Shown here one piece after another: positions 16,943 through 25,201 of a DNA stretch of 64,000 nt. This DNA comes from Thermosyntropha sp. (GTDB lineage: Bacteria; Bacillota; Syntrophomonadia; Syntrophomonadales; Syntrophomonadaceae), in NCBI RefSeq assembly GCF_017656155.1, contig NZ_JACDOH010000010.1:1-64000 (forward strand), given 5' to 3'. Position 1 is the stretch's first letter. The number at the start of each line of letters is the position of its first letter. The notes beneath the pieces were generated by a model, which searched no databases, had not been told where the DNA came from, and worked only from the letters and a program-made list of their open reading frames with translations. The position numbers were made by a program, and so were the translations under genes.

Positions 16943-18508
16943 TCACTTCTCCCCTTTTCCCGCCAGCATTTTAAACACAATATCAAAAAGATTAACCTTC
17001 ACCCCGTCAAAAAGCTGACCGGCAAAGTATACCTGCTCCGGCTTTACGGCTGACAACTTTTCCTCAGGAACGGCAAACGGATTTTGGTTGAGCACCACAA
17101 AATCAGCCTTATATCCTGTTTTAAGGGCTCCTAATCTATTCTCATCAAAGCTTAAACAGGCAGCCCAAGATGTGTACATCTTTAAAGCCTCCCGCAAGGT
17201 AAGCCGCTGACCTGCATTAGGATGGTTTACGGCTGCACTTATCCCTTCCCATGGATGAGGCATGGTGCAGGGAGCATCTGACCCTCCGGCTATCACAACT
17301 CCGCTCTGCAGCATATCCCGCAGAGGAATAAGCCTTTGTGCTCTATCCCCTAATATTTCCTCCAGATAAGATGCCGGCTCCTGTTCCCAGTATAGAAATG
17401 AAGGCTGAACCGCAAAGCATAATCCGAGTTTTCCTGCTTTTTCTAAAAGGTGGGACGGCACCAGGTCAGCATGGATTATTATATGCCGGTGATCATCGCG
17501 CGGAAAATCTTTAAAGGCAGTTTCAAAACCGGTAACTGCCTGCTCAAAAGCCGCATCTCCTATGGCATGAACTGCAATCTGCAAGTTCTCCCTGTTAGCC
17601 TGGCACATAAAATCGTTTACCTCTTTTTGGGAATAGAAAAGCTTGCCTTTATTTTCCGGATTATTAGAATAAGGTTCAAGAAGGGCGGCATCTTCTGAAC
17701 CAAAACAGCCGTCTAAAGCAGTGACAAAACAACCTCCCAGGCGATTAAGCTTTCTCTTTTTAACTTTGGCAACATCCATGGTTTGAAAGAAAAGTCGAAA
17801 ATGTTGGGGAAAAGCCCGGGTTATGCGTCTTACCGCATCAAAATCGGCATCATTTTTAAAGCCGTTGCCTTCGGCAGCATGAATGAGGTTTATCCCCTGG
17901 CGTGCCATATAATTGGATGCTTTGATGAGGCTGTTTAGAAGGCTCAAAGGTTTCACAAAAGAAGAGACAAAATTAACTCCCTGATAATAGGAATCGAGAT
18001 AAAGCCAGCCGCTCTTTTCGTCAAATCCGGGACTTTCTCGGACTTCAGGCTGGAAGAGTTTAATGAGAGCAGTATTGGCAAGAGCTGCATGTCCGTCATA
18101 TTTTACAATAAGCATAGGAGTATCTGTCATCATATCCAAATCGTGCCGGGTAAGATCCCTTTTTTCCTCTATGGTATGCTTAGAAATGCCAAATCCGAAA
18201 AGAAATTGTTCTTTGGGATGGTCTTTAATATAGGCAGCTGTTATTTTTTCTATATCGGCAAGGTTTCGAGCCCGGGTAAAGTTTAAGCCGAAATGGAAAA
18301 GGGCAAAACTTCCAAAGTGGATATGGGTATCGGCATAGGCAGGGGTAACCGCTTTCCCCTGTAGATCAATCTTATCCGGCACCCTACGGTAAATCTCCGG
18401 CAGTTCATTGCCTAGAAACACGATTTTTCCCTTATCTTCCACCATATAACTGTAAACCGAATCCTTCTCATCACATGAAATAAAAACCCCGTTGTAAAAT
18501 ACCTGCAT
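16943..18508 (-). CDS. YtcJ-like metal-dependent amidohydrolase
   Basis: 521 residues from the ATG at 18508, which is preceded by GGGAGGGGG; longer readings would place that ribosome site inside the gene. The YtcJ-family metal sites are all present: ADTHIHFGSF (first HxH) near residue 65, HAIGDAAF, IIHADLVP, and GGSDAPCTMPHPWEG near the C-terminus with the last metal Asp. The protein ends in an urease-alpha-like beta-sandwich strand set (GYKADFVVLNQNPF). These enzymes hydrolyse C-N bonds of varied small molecules in the cytoplasm; the substrate cannot be inferred. Only 52 bp separate it from the upstream yjbQ-like gene, so the two may be co-transcribed. Confidence 0.85.
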   Translation of the reverse strand: MQVFYNGVFISCDEKDSVYSYMVEDKGKIVFLGNELPEIYRRVPDKIDLQGKAVTPAYADTHIHFGSFALFHFGLNFTRARNLADIEKITAAYIKDHPKEQFLFGFGISKHTIEEKRDLTRHDLDMMTDTPMLIVKYDGHAALANTALIKLFQPEVRESPGFDEKSGWLYLDSYYQGVNFVSSFVKPLSLLNSLIKASNYMARQGINLIHAAEGNGFKNDADFDAVRRITRAFPQHFRLFFQTMDVAKVKKRKLNRLGGCFVTALDGCFGSEDAALLEPYSNNPENKGKLFYSQKEVNDFMCQANRENLQIAVHAIGDAAFEQAVTGFETAFKDFPRDDHRHIIIHADLVPSHLLEKAGKLGLCFAVQPSFLYWEQEPASYLEEILGDRAQRLIPLRDMLQSGVVIAGGSDAPCTMPHPWEGISAAVNHPNAGQRLTLREALKMYTSWAACLSFDENRLGALKTGYKADFVVLNQNPFAVPEEKLSAVKPEQVYFAGQLFDGVKVNLFDIVFKMLAGKGEK

Positions 18509-18560
18509 AATCCCCCTCCCAGTCAAAACATTAAAAATTCAGGTACACTCCCTCTTAATT

Positions 18561-18971
18561 CTATTTCATCTCAATAATTTTAATGAATAAATTTCTTCTT
18601 CTGGGCCCGTCAAATTCGCAAAAGTAAAGGCTCTGCCATGTTCCTAATACAGGCTTTCCTTCACTTATAATTATGTTTTTTTCTACCCCTACCAGGGAAG
18701 ATTTAATGTGGGCATGGGAATTTCCTTCAAAATGACGGTAGCTGGCGTTTACCGGGAACACTCGGTTTAAAGCTTCAATTATATCTCTTACCACATCAGG
18801 ATCGCCGTTTTCATTTATCGTAAGTCCGGCGGTGGTATGAGGACAGTAAACTACCGCAATTCCTTCCCTTATTTCCGACTGTTCTATCGCCTGTCTTAAA
18901 AGATGGGTAATATCTATCATCTGCTGGGCTTTCTCAGTTTTAATGTCGAATTTGAATAAATTTTTGCTCAT
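18561..18971 (-). CDS. YjbQ/UPF0047 family protein
   Basis: 136 residues, the usual length. It carries the family signature YCPHTTAGLTINENGDPDV and the C-terminal block GNSHAHIKSSLVG with GTWQSLYFCEFDGPRRR. The conserved His/Asn/Asp cluster forms a metal-binding pocket in the trimeric family structures. Family members can rescue thiamin-phosphate synthase mutants weakly, hence the database name 'secondary thiamine-phosphate synthase', but the true role is not settled. No thiamin genes are nearby. It is preceded by AAGGAGG 6-12 bp from the ATG. Confidence 0.9.
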   Translation of the reverse strand: MSKNLFKFDIKTEKAQQMIDITHLLRQAIEQSEIREGIAVVYCPHTTAGLTINENGDPDVVRDIIEALNRVFPVNASYRHFEGNSHAHIKSSLVGVEKNIIISEGKPVLGTWQSLYFCEFDGPRRRNLFIKIIEMK

Positions 18972-19074
18972 TCAAAATTCCTCCTTAAACGTTTCCCTGT
19001 CCCAGACATTTTGAAGTAATCTATAAAAAATTTTTTCTCTAAAGATATTTATCAGTTTTAATATACCATATTTT

Positions 19075-19458
19075 TCACCGCAAATATGGCAGCAAAGTTT
19101 TCAAAAGCTTTAAAATAAGCTCCTTTTCTCTAATAGAACAGCTGCCCAGCAGTTCAACAATTTCCCGGTCTATTCCACAGGTAAAATAATCCCCTGCTTT
19201 TTCCTCCGCCTTTGTAAAAAAATAAAAGTCGGTTTCATTTTCAGTTTTTTTCCCCCATAAAACATAATCAGCCGATAAATGCAGACATTCAACCAGCTTT
19301 GCTAAAAGGGGAAGGCTCATCTGCCTTTCGCCTCTTTCAATCTGTCCCATATAATAATCTGATATTTCCACTATTTCCGCCAACTCATGTCTCGTCAGAT
19401 TAAGTCTTTCTCTGGCCTCTCTTATCCGCTGTCCTATCTCTTTGTTGTTCAATTTCAT
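19075..19458 (-). CDS. XRE-family transcriptional regulator
   Basis: 127 residues. An N-terminal HTH_3 domain covers residues 6-62: IGQRIREARERLNLTRHELA, then ISDYYMGQIERGERQMSLP, a classic Cro/C1 fold with the recognition helix around SDYYMGQIERG. The C-terminal 60 residues (ETDFYFFTKAEEKAG, SIREKELILKLLKTLLPYL) are helical and resemble the dimer/ligand part of clostridial SinR/ImmR-like regulators. It is divergent from the Spo0E-like gene, sharing a 164-bp intergenic region, so it may regulate itself and that gene; this is inference. Confidence 0.82.
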   Translation of the reverse strand: MKLNNKEIGQRIREARERLNLTRHELAEIVEISDYYMGQIERGERQMSLPLLAKLVECLHLSADYVLWGKKTENETDFYFFTKAEEKAGDYFTCGIDREIVELLGSCSIREKELILKLLKTLLPYLR

Positions 19459-19536
19459 GCTGCTCCACTCCTTACTGTATCTAGGGTATTAAAACACCGG
19501 CCAGACGAAAACTTGCCTTTTGCTAATATTTTTTGT

Positions 19537-19565
19537 TTGCCATAAGCATATGTTTAGTATAAAAT
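19537..19565 (+). promoter_or_regulatory. probable sigma-A promoter of the Spo0E-like gene
   Basis: TTGCCA (19537-19542) and TAAAAT (19560-19565) are separated by exactly 17 bp and lie 57 bp upstream of the GTG start of the Spo0E-like gene. Confidence 0.55.
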
Positions 19566-19622
19566 AATGGTTGCAAATGAAGAATTTAGCCAAATAAGTT
19601 GCTTTTAAGGGGGAAAATAATC

Positions 19623-19769
19623 GTGAAGGTAGAAGAAAAAATCGAAGTGCTGCGTCGGATGCTCAACGAAGCGGATAAAGCAAAGGCACACCCGGATATC
19701 CTGCTCGAGTTGAGTCAGCTTTTAGACAAATATATTGTGGAATACTACAAAAAAGAGGAAGAAAAATAA
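19623..19769 (+). CDS. Spo0E-like aspartyl-phosphate phosphatase (48 residues)
   Basis: A short gene from GTG at 19623, preceded by AAGGGGG. The protein has two predicted helices: EEKIEVLRRMLNEADKA and LLELSQLLDKYIVEYY. The second holds S-Q-x-L-D-x-x-I, the hallmark of the Spo0E family, whose SQELD motif dephosphorylates Spo0A~P. The length is right (most are 45-85 residues). By family knowledge it would remove phosphate from the response regulator Spo0A in the cytoplasm and delay entry into sporulation. It has its own promoter and terminator and lies divergent from an XRE regulator. Confidence 0.8.
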   Translation: MKVEEKIEVLRRMLNEADKAKAHPDILLELSQLLDKYIVEYYKKEEEK

Positions 19770-19820
19770 AGTCTAACTGTTTTTCAAATATATCCTTCAA
19801 TCTCATAAAAATGCATAAAT

Positions 19821-19855
19821 AAAAAAGGAGTAGGGAAACTCTACTCCTTTTTTAT
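19821..19855 (+). terminator. intrinsic terminator after the Spo0E-like gene
   Basis: AAAAAAGGAGTAG and CTACTCCTTTTTT form a stem with a GGAAACT loop, ending in a T-run followed by ATTATT. Because it is A/T-flanked on both sides it could act in both directions. Confidence 0.85.
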
Positions 19856-19958
19856 TATTTGATTAAATTCAATTTCACACAGAAGCCTTCTGCACCAGAT
19901 AAAGAAATCAGGGCTTAAATTTATCTTTCTCCTGATTCGTCTGCTTCTGTTTTAAAAT

Positions 19959-20027
19959 TATTACGAATCGAAATAGATTTTAATTCGAGAACCGTCCCCA
20001 AATTAAAAGGTGTTTCGGTTCGTAATA
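19959..20027. repeat. palindromic dispersed repeat, copy 1 (short form)
   Basis: ATTACGAATCGAAATA at the left end mirrors TGTTTCGGTTCGTAAT at the right end, enclosing the family core GAGAACCGTCCCCAAATTAAAA. It begins 5 bp beyond the stop of the amidase gene. Longer relatives lie at about 28.5, 45.1 and 57.7 kb, each directly after the 3' end of a minus-strand gene. Confidence 0.75.
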
Positions 20028-20031
20028 AATT

Positions 20032-22497
20032 TTAGCGGCGGGAGTGCATGTAACGCTCGATTCCGTCAGCTATAGCTTTTGCAGCCCGCATTTTGAAGCT
20101 GTCTGATTTAAGGAGCATTTCTTCTTCCGCATTGCTCAAAAAGGCTACCTCACAGAGTATTGAAGGCATTTTGGTATTGCGCAGAACCGAAAAATTAGCT
20201 TGTTTTACTCCCCGGTTGGTGCGCATAAGTTTTCTAACCAGCTCTTCCTGCACATATGTTGCCAGGTCTTCTCTGTCATCTTTCTGGATGAACAAATCCG
20301 GTCTGTCGGCCGGGGCGTAGAAATAAGTTTCGGTTCCGGCTGCTTCCGGGTTGGTGCTCGAGTTGTTGTGAATACTTACAAACACGGCAGCATTAAGTTT
20401 ATTGGCTATCGCTGCCCGTTCCTCCAAACCTACGAAGCTGTCATCAATCCGGGTATATTCGACATCAAACCCCTTCTGCCTCAAAAGGCGCCCAACCTCT
20501 AAAGCGATTTCCAGATTAGGTATTTTTTCCTTATAACCGCTATTGCTTATAGCCCCGGTTTCTCTTCCGCCATGTCCCGGATCAATTACGATTAGGTTTT
20601 CATTACGTACCGGCACACTTTCTTTGCTCTGGATCATAATATTTAATATATTACCATCCCCGCTTCTACCGGTGCTGGAAGCTCCTATCCCTGTCGTATA
20701 TATTACGGCTAATACCCCTGTTTCGTCTTCCTCCAGGGTTACCCTTTCTATAACGCGTCCGCTAAACCTGTAATTCTCCGACGCTTTTCCTAATTTCACA
20801 TTCTTAAGCTGGAGTTCTATTTTATCTCCATTTATCCGGCGTCCATATTCAGCTACAGTAAGGGTAGTTATCACCACCCTTTCCCCTAAGCTGCCAAAAG
20901 ATTTTTTACTTACATCCATTATAAAGTTTGGTATATATATCACATGAGTTTTACCTTCATCTTCAACCAAAGTCTGATATTCTATTCCATAGGGAACTTC
21001 TGCTCTTATTACTACCCCGTTTTCTTCATTTATCCCCTTAACCTTGAACAAATCGGTTCCAACCGGCTCTTTTATGTAGTTCAAACCTTTAAGCTTAAAG
21101 CCCTCAAATTCATAGGTTATGCTGCTGCCAGTTTTGTTTATTTCAGGATCAGCCTTGCTTCCGCACTCTATTTTTACTGTTATGCCCTTCTCATCTCGCA
21201 GGCGAGAAAGCCTTATTTCATCAGCTTTGATAGGTTCCGGTTCTGGTTCAGGCATCGGTTTTTCTTCAGGCTGGTTTATTTCATCAGTATTTTCAGGGCT
21301 ATCCTCATCCGGCAGGGGAGCCGGGCTTATGCTGCTGTTATCACCACTGTTGCTGTCGTTCCAAATGGGTTCTACTACCCAGCCTGCTACCCACGCAATT
21401 CTTCCTCCCCGGCTTACCTGATACCAGCCGTTAGTTTCAGCTAAAACCGCTATTTTTTCACCTGCCGGCACCTGTTCAGCTATATCGAAACTGATGCCTG
21501 CTCCGGTGCGCAGGTTGGTAAGTGAAGTAGTCTGAACAAAGGAAGGAATCTGCCCGCTGTTATTGTCTCCTGCCGGCACAGAAGTTATTTTTACCGTCCT
21601 GGTTTGACCATCCCATTCCACCTTGCCTCCGAAAGCTTCGCCGACAAAGCGAAGCGGCGCAAGGGTTCTGTTATTCACAATTTTGGCAGGGACATCCAAA
21701 TTCCATGTCTGTCCATTGACGGTAGGCTTTGTCGAACCTATCTTAAGAACCACCGTAATATTCCCCCGCACGGCTGTAACCGTTCTGTCGACTGCGTTCC
21801 AGTCAACTGTGGCTCCCATAGCCTCAAATATAGCCCTTAAAGGCACCAGGGTGCGGCCGTTTTCGATTACCGGCGGAACTTCAAAACTCAACAGACTGCC
21901 ATCCAGATAAACCTTAACCGCGCCTTCATTGCCACGGGAGGGAAAGTTGGAGGGGGTTTCAGGATTTACCTGGTTAGAAGGAGGAGGGAAAAATCCCCCG
22001 CTTCCCTCAATTTTCTCGCCCAGAAAAGCTGCCACATAAGCAGTTGTCCCTGATGAGGTTTTTATTTTGACCCAGCCGTCTTTTTCTTCTATTACGGCAA
22101 AAACATCTCCTTTTTTAGCCTGCCCAGCCAGAGCAAAATTAGTTCCCGGCCCGGTGCGCAGATTGGCAACTTCAGTCTTGATTTTGAACATCGCTGTTTG
22201 TGCGGTTAAATCCTCAAGAAGGTCGTTTCTTATCCACCCGCTCAGGTTTTTAAACTGGATTTCCGTCCAGCCGTTCAAGGTCTGACCGGTTTCTACTTCT
22301 GTTCCCCGGTAAAGGTTGCCGATAATATCATAGTTAGTACCTGGTCCGGAACGGATATTTACAACCCCTTCTGCTACCTTAGCCTTGCCGGCCAGGGCAG
22401 GAAGGGGAAAGGCTATGGTTAAGGAAGTTATGATGAATAAAAACAAGGTTAATGCCAGATATATTTTTTTCGGGCTGCGAATAAGGCTAAAATTCAA
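20032..22497 (-). CDS. secreted multidomain N-acetylmuramoyl-L-alanine amidase
   Basis: 821 residues from a TTG at 22497 behind GGGGAGA; longer readings lack a good ribosome site. A signal peptide (LALTLFLFIITSLTIAFPLPALA) comes first. Domains in order: two SH3b repeats (NIRSGPGTNYDIIGNLY; NLRTGPGTNFALAGQ), a paired copper-amine-oxidase-N-like stalk (GRTLVPLRAIFEAMGATVDW; NRTLAPLRFVGEAFGGKVEW), a third SH3b (NLRTGAGISFDIAE), an acidic Pro/Glu linker, an AMIN-like beta domain, and Amidase_3. The catalytic domain shows VIDPGHGGRETGAI, LEIALEVGRLL, SIHNNS and CEVAFLSN, giving the zinc His/Glu/His set and the catalytic Glu. It should cleave the amide between MurNAc and the stem peptide in the wall, in growth, division or sporulation. 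Confidence 0.92.
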   Translation of the reverse strand: MNFSLIRSPKKIYLALTLFLFIITSLTIAFPLPALAGKAKVAEGVVNIRSGPGTNYDIIGNLYRGTEVETGQTLNGWTEIQFKNLSGWIRNDLLEDLTAQTAMFKIKTEVANLRTGPGTNFALAGQAKKGDVFAVIEEKDGWVKIKTSSGTTAYVAAFLGEKIEGSGGFFPPPSNQVNPETPSNFPSRGNEGAVKVYLDGSLLSFEVPPVIENGRTLVPLRAIFEAMGATVDWNAVDRTVTAVRGNITVVLKIGSTKPTVNGQTWNLDVPAKIVNNRTLAPLRFVGEAFGGKVEWDGQTRTVKITSVPAGDNNSGQIPSFVQTTSLTNLRTGAGISFDIAEQVPAGEKIAVLAETNGWYQVSRGGRIAWVAGWVVEPIWNDSNSGDNSSISPAPLPDEDSPENTDEINQPEEKPMPEPEPEPIKADEIRLSRLRDEKGITVKIECGSKADPEINKTGSSITYEFEGFKLKGLNYIKEPVGTDLFKVKGINEENGVVIRAEVPYGIEYQTLVEDEGKTHVIYIPNFIMDVSKKSFGSLGERVVITTLTVAEYGRRINGDKIELQLKNVKLGKASENYRFSGRVIERVTLEEDETGVLAVIYTTGIGASSTGRSGDGNILNIMIQSKESVPVRNENLIVIDPGHGGRETGAISNSGYKEKIPNLEIALEVGRLLRQKGFDVEYTRIDDSFVGLEERAAIANKLNAAVFVSIHNNSSTNPEAAGTETYFYAPADRPDLFIQKDDREDLATYVQEELVRKLMRTNRGVKQANFSVLRNTKMPSILCEVAFLSNAEEEMLLKSDSFKMRAAKAIADGIERYMHSRR

Positions 22498-22730
22498 ATT
22501 ATATCTCCCCTTTATTATAATCACAATTTTTCTCGTCATTGCTTCAGTTTGACTTTTTCGACATTTAATGGGATATATCCTGCTCATTTTTCGGCAAAAT
22601 GTTTCTTCATTTTATATATAATATATAAGCGAAAATGAAGAATTTGCTTTCACCTGAATTTAAAAAAAATAAAGCAGTCTATTCTTTAAAATATAGCTGC
22701 CCAATCTATAGAATATATACTTTTATTAAA

Positions 22731-23258
22731 CTAATTTATATGTTTTTCCAAAACATATATCGCCCTTTCTATTTCATCTGCAGAAAATTTATCACTCTTG
22801 ATTTTTTGTACTGCTTCTATAACATCTCTGTTTGCCAGACATTTATTCTTACCTAGTTTTCTTTTTACAAAATCAACCGTAGTTATTAATTCTAATTCAC
22901 GTCCACTCTTGTTGCCAAAATACTCTAGCACTTCTTCAATCAATGTTTCTTCAACTGCTGAAATTTTTAATTCTTCCTCTTCATATTCCCCGTATTCATC
23001 TCCTATAAAATCAATACGATGCTTGTTTCCATCCGGTACTATATCCAGTATGCCTTTTATTTTTAAACTGTACAAAAAATCATCTAATTCAGAACTATAA
23101 GGGCCATAATAGTGAATAGCATAATCAAAGCCTAAATTAACACCTTTTCTCTGTATCAGATATACAAGTTTTTGAACTACTTTTTTCCCAGGGCTTTCAA
23201 CCTTCCTGGTGATTTTCTCCATTATCTTGACTAACTTGCCTTCTATGTAATTACCCAC
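22731..23258 (-). CDS. YwgA-like protein
   Basis: 175 residues from GTG, preceded by AAAGGGGG. The N-terminal 85 residues contain KKVVQKLVYLIQRKG and YAIHYYGPYSSELDDFLYSL, the winged-helix-like pattern of the YwgA family and the related Panacea/SocA antitoxin fold. The rest is helical and charged. In Bacillus, ywgA lies beside an HD-domain gene (ywfO); here too the upstream neighbour, 20 bp away, is an HD-domain gene, though a broken one. Function is unknown; the pairing suggests a partner or regulator of the HD nucleotidase. Confidence 0.62.
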   Translation of the reverse strand: MGNYIEGKLVKIMEKITRKVESPGKKVVQKLVYLIQRKGVNLGFDYAIHYYGPYSSELDDFLYSLKIKGILDIVPDGNKHRIDFIGDEYGEYEEEELKISAVEETLIEEVLEYFGNKSGRELELITTVDFVKRKLGKNKCLANRDVIEAVQKIKSDKFSADEIERAIYVLEKHIN

Positions 23259-23277
23259 TTTATTTACCCCCTTTTGA

Positions 23278-24209
23278 TCAATCTTCCATATCCCTAATTC
23301 TCTCTTTTATAAATTCTTTAGCTTTACCTGCAATATCTTCCTTAACATAAATTCGTCTCAGATCAATATTTTCCGCCATATTTCGTATTAGCAAAGACTC
23401 TTCTATAATAGTTGACAAATTCCGTCCGTATGGCACCCAAACCGGAATTGCCTTTTCATCATCCAACTTATAATGCTGAGGTATTTTGTGAATTACCTTA
23501 TCTGGAGAATCAAACAAAAGTTTATCTTCTCCAAACTCTCTTGCAAGATCTTTTCTTAAAATATTGTAAATGCTTTTTAAATTCTTGTCAGCAAAATAAG
23601 TAGGTGTTTCATATATAACCGGCATAATTTTCCGGTTAAAAATACAGTCAGCATACTCATTACTCACTGCGTCTCTTTTTATATATTCCCACACCCTATT
23701 ATCATCCCACTCCAGATATTCCCCAACTTCTTGCGGATATGCGCCTTAGTAATATTAAATTGACTGCCAAATTTTTGGCAAAATTTTACGCCAATATTAT
23801 TTATATATTCGGCTATTTCCGTTTCACAAACAATTTTTTCCGTAAAATCTTCATGTTTTAGACCTGCTGGCAGTACATCTTCTGAACCATGAGAAAAAGG
23901 GGCATGTCCCAAATCATGAATTAAACCAATCAACCTTAGTATCTGTTTGTACCAGGCTTTTTGAGGTTCAGAAAAAATATTGTTCTTACTAGTTATAATA
24001 TCAAAAACACGCGAAACCAGATGCATAACCCCTAAAGAATGAGCAAACCTGGTATGCTCAGCTCCATGATATACAAGATTAGTTAGTGCCAATTGTCGTA
24101 TTCGCCGCAGCCGCTGAAAAGGCCGAGAATCTATTATCCGCAATTCTTCCGGACTTACATAAATAAAACCATGAATAGGATCCCGAAACAGCTTGTAATC
24201 ATAATCCAT
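23278..24209 (-). pseudogene. YwfO/dGTPase-like HD-domain phosphohydrolase, internally deleted and frameshifted
   Basis: The 5' frame (24209-23679) has the complete HD start: FRDPIHGFIYVS, FQRLRRIRQLALTNLVYHGA, EHTRFAHSLGVMHL and HDLGHAPFSHGSE. The 3' frame (23694-23278) gives a C-terminal helical part. Reading back in the 3' frame across the overlap yields EVGEYLEWDDNRVWEYIKRD, which should follow on, so a one-base slip near 23730 separates the frames. The segment with the family's usual D-R-x-D-Y-x-x-R-D block is absent, pointing to an internal loss of about 100 codons. The intact family, about 430 residues, acts on dNTPs or related nucleotides. This copy is very likely inactive. Confidence 0.72.
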
Positions 24210-24233
24210 TTTCTCCCTCCCCCCGCTAAAACA

Positions 24234-24641
24234 CTAATCCTCTCCCAAACTCTCCTTTACCCTCTCAATAACTGTCTCATAGCTCATCTCATAATACCTC
24301 TTCATATCTTCATACTCAAAAACTGATTGAACAACAAAATCTACTCTCTTTTCTTTATCTCGCTCTAAAATTAGTACTCCGTTTTTTATCACTTCCCGCT
24401 TTAAAAGAGGGGATGCTTCATTAAGTATAACCACATCAACATCCGTCCCAGCTATGTCAGCAAGTTCCCTTTTCAATTCCAAATAAGACATAGGCTCAAT
24501 CTCTTTGTTCTGCAAAAAAACAGCTACATCTATATCATTGTAGCGTTTTCCTTGCACAAAAGAGCCAAAAATATAGGCAAATATTATGTTTTTCTGTTTC
24601 TTAAGGTATTCGTTAATTTTTTCCAAAATAATATTATCCAC
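24234..24641 (-). CDS. mntA: MntA-type nucleotidyltransferase antitoxin
   Basis: 135 residues from GTG. The minimal nucleotidyltransferase core is present: FAYIFGSFVQGKRYNDIDVAVFL (written here in parts: GSF...G and DID) with a third acidic residue in DVDVVIL. The C-terminal half is helical (KRYYEMSYETVIERVKE). MntA-type antitoxins inactivate the HepT RNase by adding AMP groups to its conserved Tyr. The HepT gene lies 106 bp upstream on the same strand, the usual order of this module. The antitoxin looks intact although its partner carries a C-terminal frameshift. Confidence 0.82.
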   Translation of the reverse strand: MDNIILEKINEYLKKQKNIIFAYIFGSFVQGKRYNDIDVAVFLQNKEIEPMSYLELKRELADIAGTDVDVVILNEASPLLKREVIKNGVLILERDKEKRVDFVVQSVFEYEDMKRYYEMSYETVIERVKESLGED

Positions 24642-24747
24642 TCTAACACCTGGCTTTCATTTTAGAGTAAGCAGAGGAATATAGCTCCTGACAGATTACA
24701 AAAAGTTTTTATGTACTAAAAAAATAAATTTTTCAAAATCTTTCAAC

Positions 24748-25113
24748 TTATTTTTTCATAACATCATATATAATTTTTTTGTCCAGGTTAACATACTCAT
24801 GAGCCAGAATGTTTCTAAGCCCAATCATATTTTTATAAGTTTTTAAATCATTCTTCGATATATATTTATGATTATACAAGATCTCGAAAGCTTCCGTCAT
24901 GCTGTCAGCATTGCCTAACCTGTTATCTGCTACAATATGCAAAGCAATGTCGGTCATCATATTTATCACATTAAATAAATTGTACTCTACCACATCCTGT
25001 GCCACGTCATTTTGTAAAAATTCATCCCAAGAAAGATGTTGATATTTCTGAATTTTAACCAAACAAACATAAATCTTCTCTAGCCTCTTTTTTATAACTT
25101 CTGCCTTTACCAT
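24748..25113 (-). CDS. hepT: HepT-type RNase toxin, C-terminus shortened by a frameshift
   Basis: 121 residues, helical throughout. The HEPN active-site motif RX4HXY is present as RNILAHEY near residue 104; the Arg and His are catalytic for RNA cleavage, and the Tyr is the site AMPylated by MntA in characterised pairs. The protein stops in DVMKK at an A6 run. Skipping one A gives MKNKLKDFEKFIFLVHKNFL and a stop at 24696, which matches the usual HepT C-terminal helix (…LxDFexF…). So the gene is probably frameshifted by one base, losing about 18 residues after the active site. Activity may be reduced or lost. Confidence 0.8.
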   Translation of the reverse strand: MVKAEVIKKRLEKIYVCLVKIQKYQHLSWDEFLQNDVAQDVVEYNLFNVINMMTDIALHIVADNRLGNADSMTEAFEILYNHKYISKNDLKTYKNMIGLRNILAHEYVNLDKKIIYDVMKK

Positions 25114-25201
25114 ATAAAAACCAGCCTTTCTTTTTTTATAAATCTAATTGTAATTATTTTACTTTTAAACCTTTTTTCCTTCTTCGCTGATAAAAATAGC
25201 T

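Noticed and set aside
18488-18526. Longer start for the amidohydrolase at 18526
   Set aside because: The six extra codons contain the GGGAGGGGG ribosome site of the ATG at 18508.
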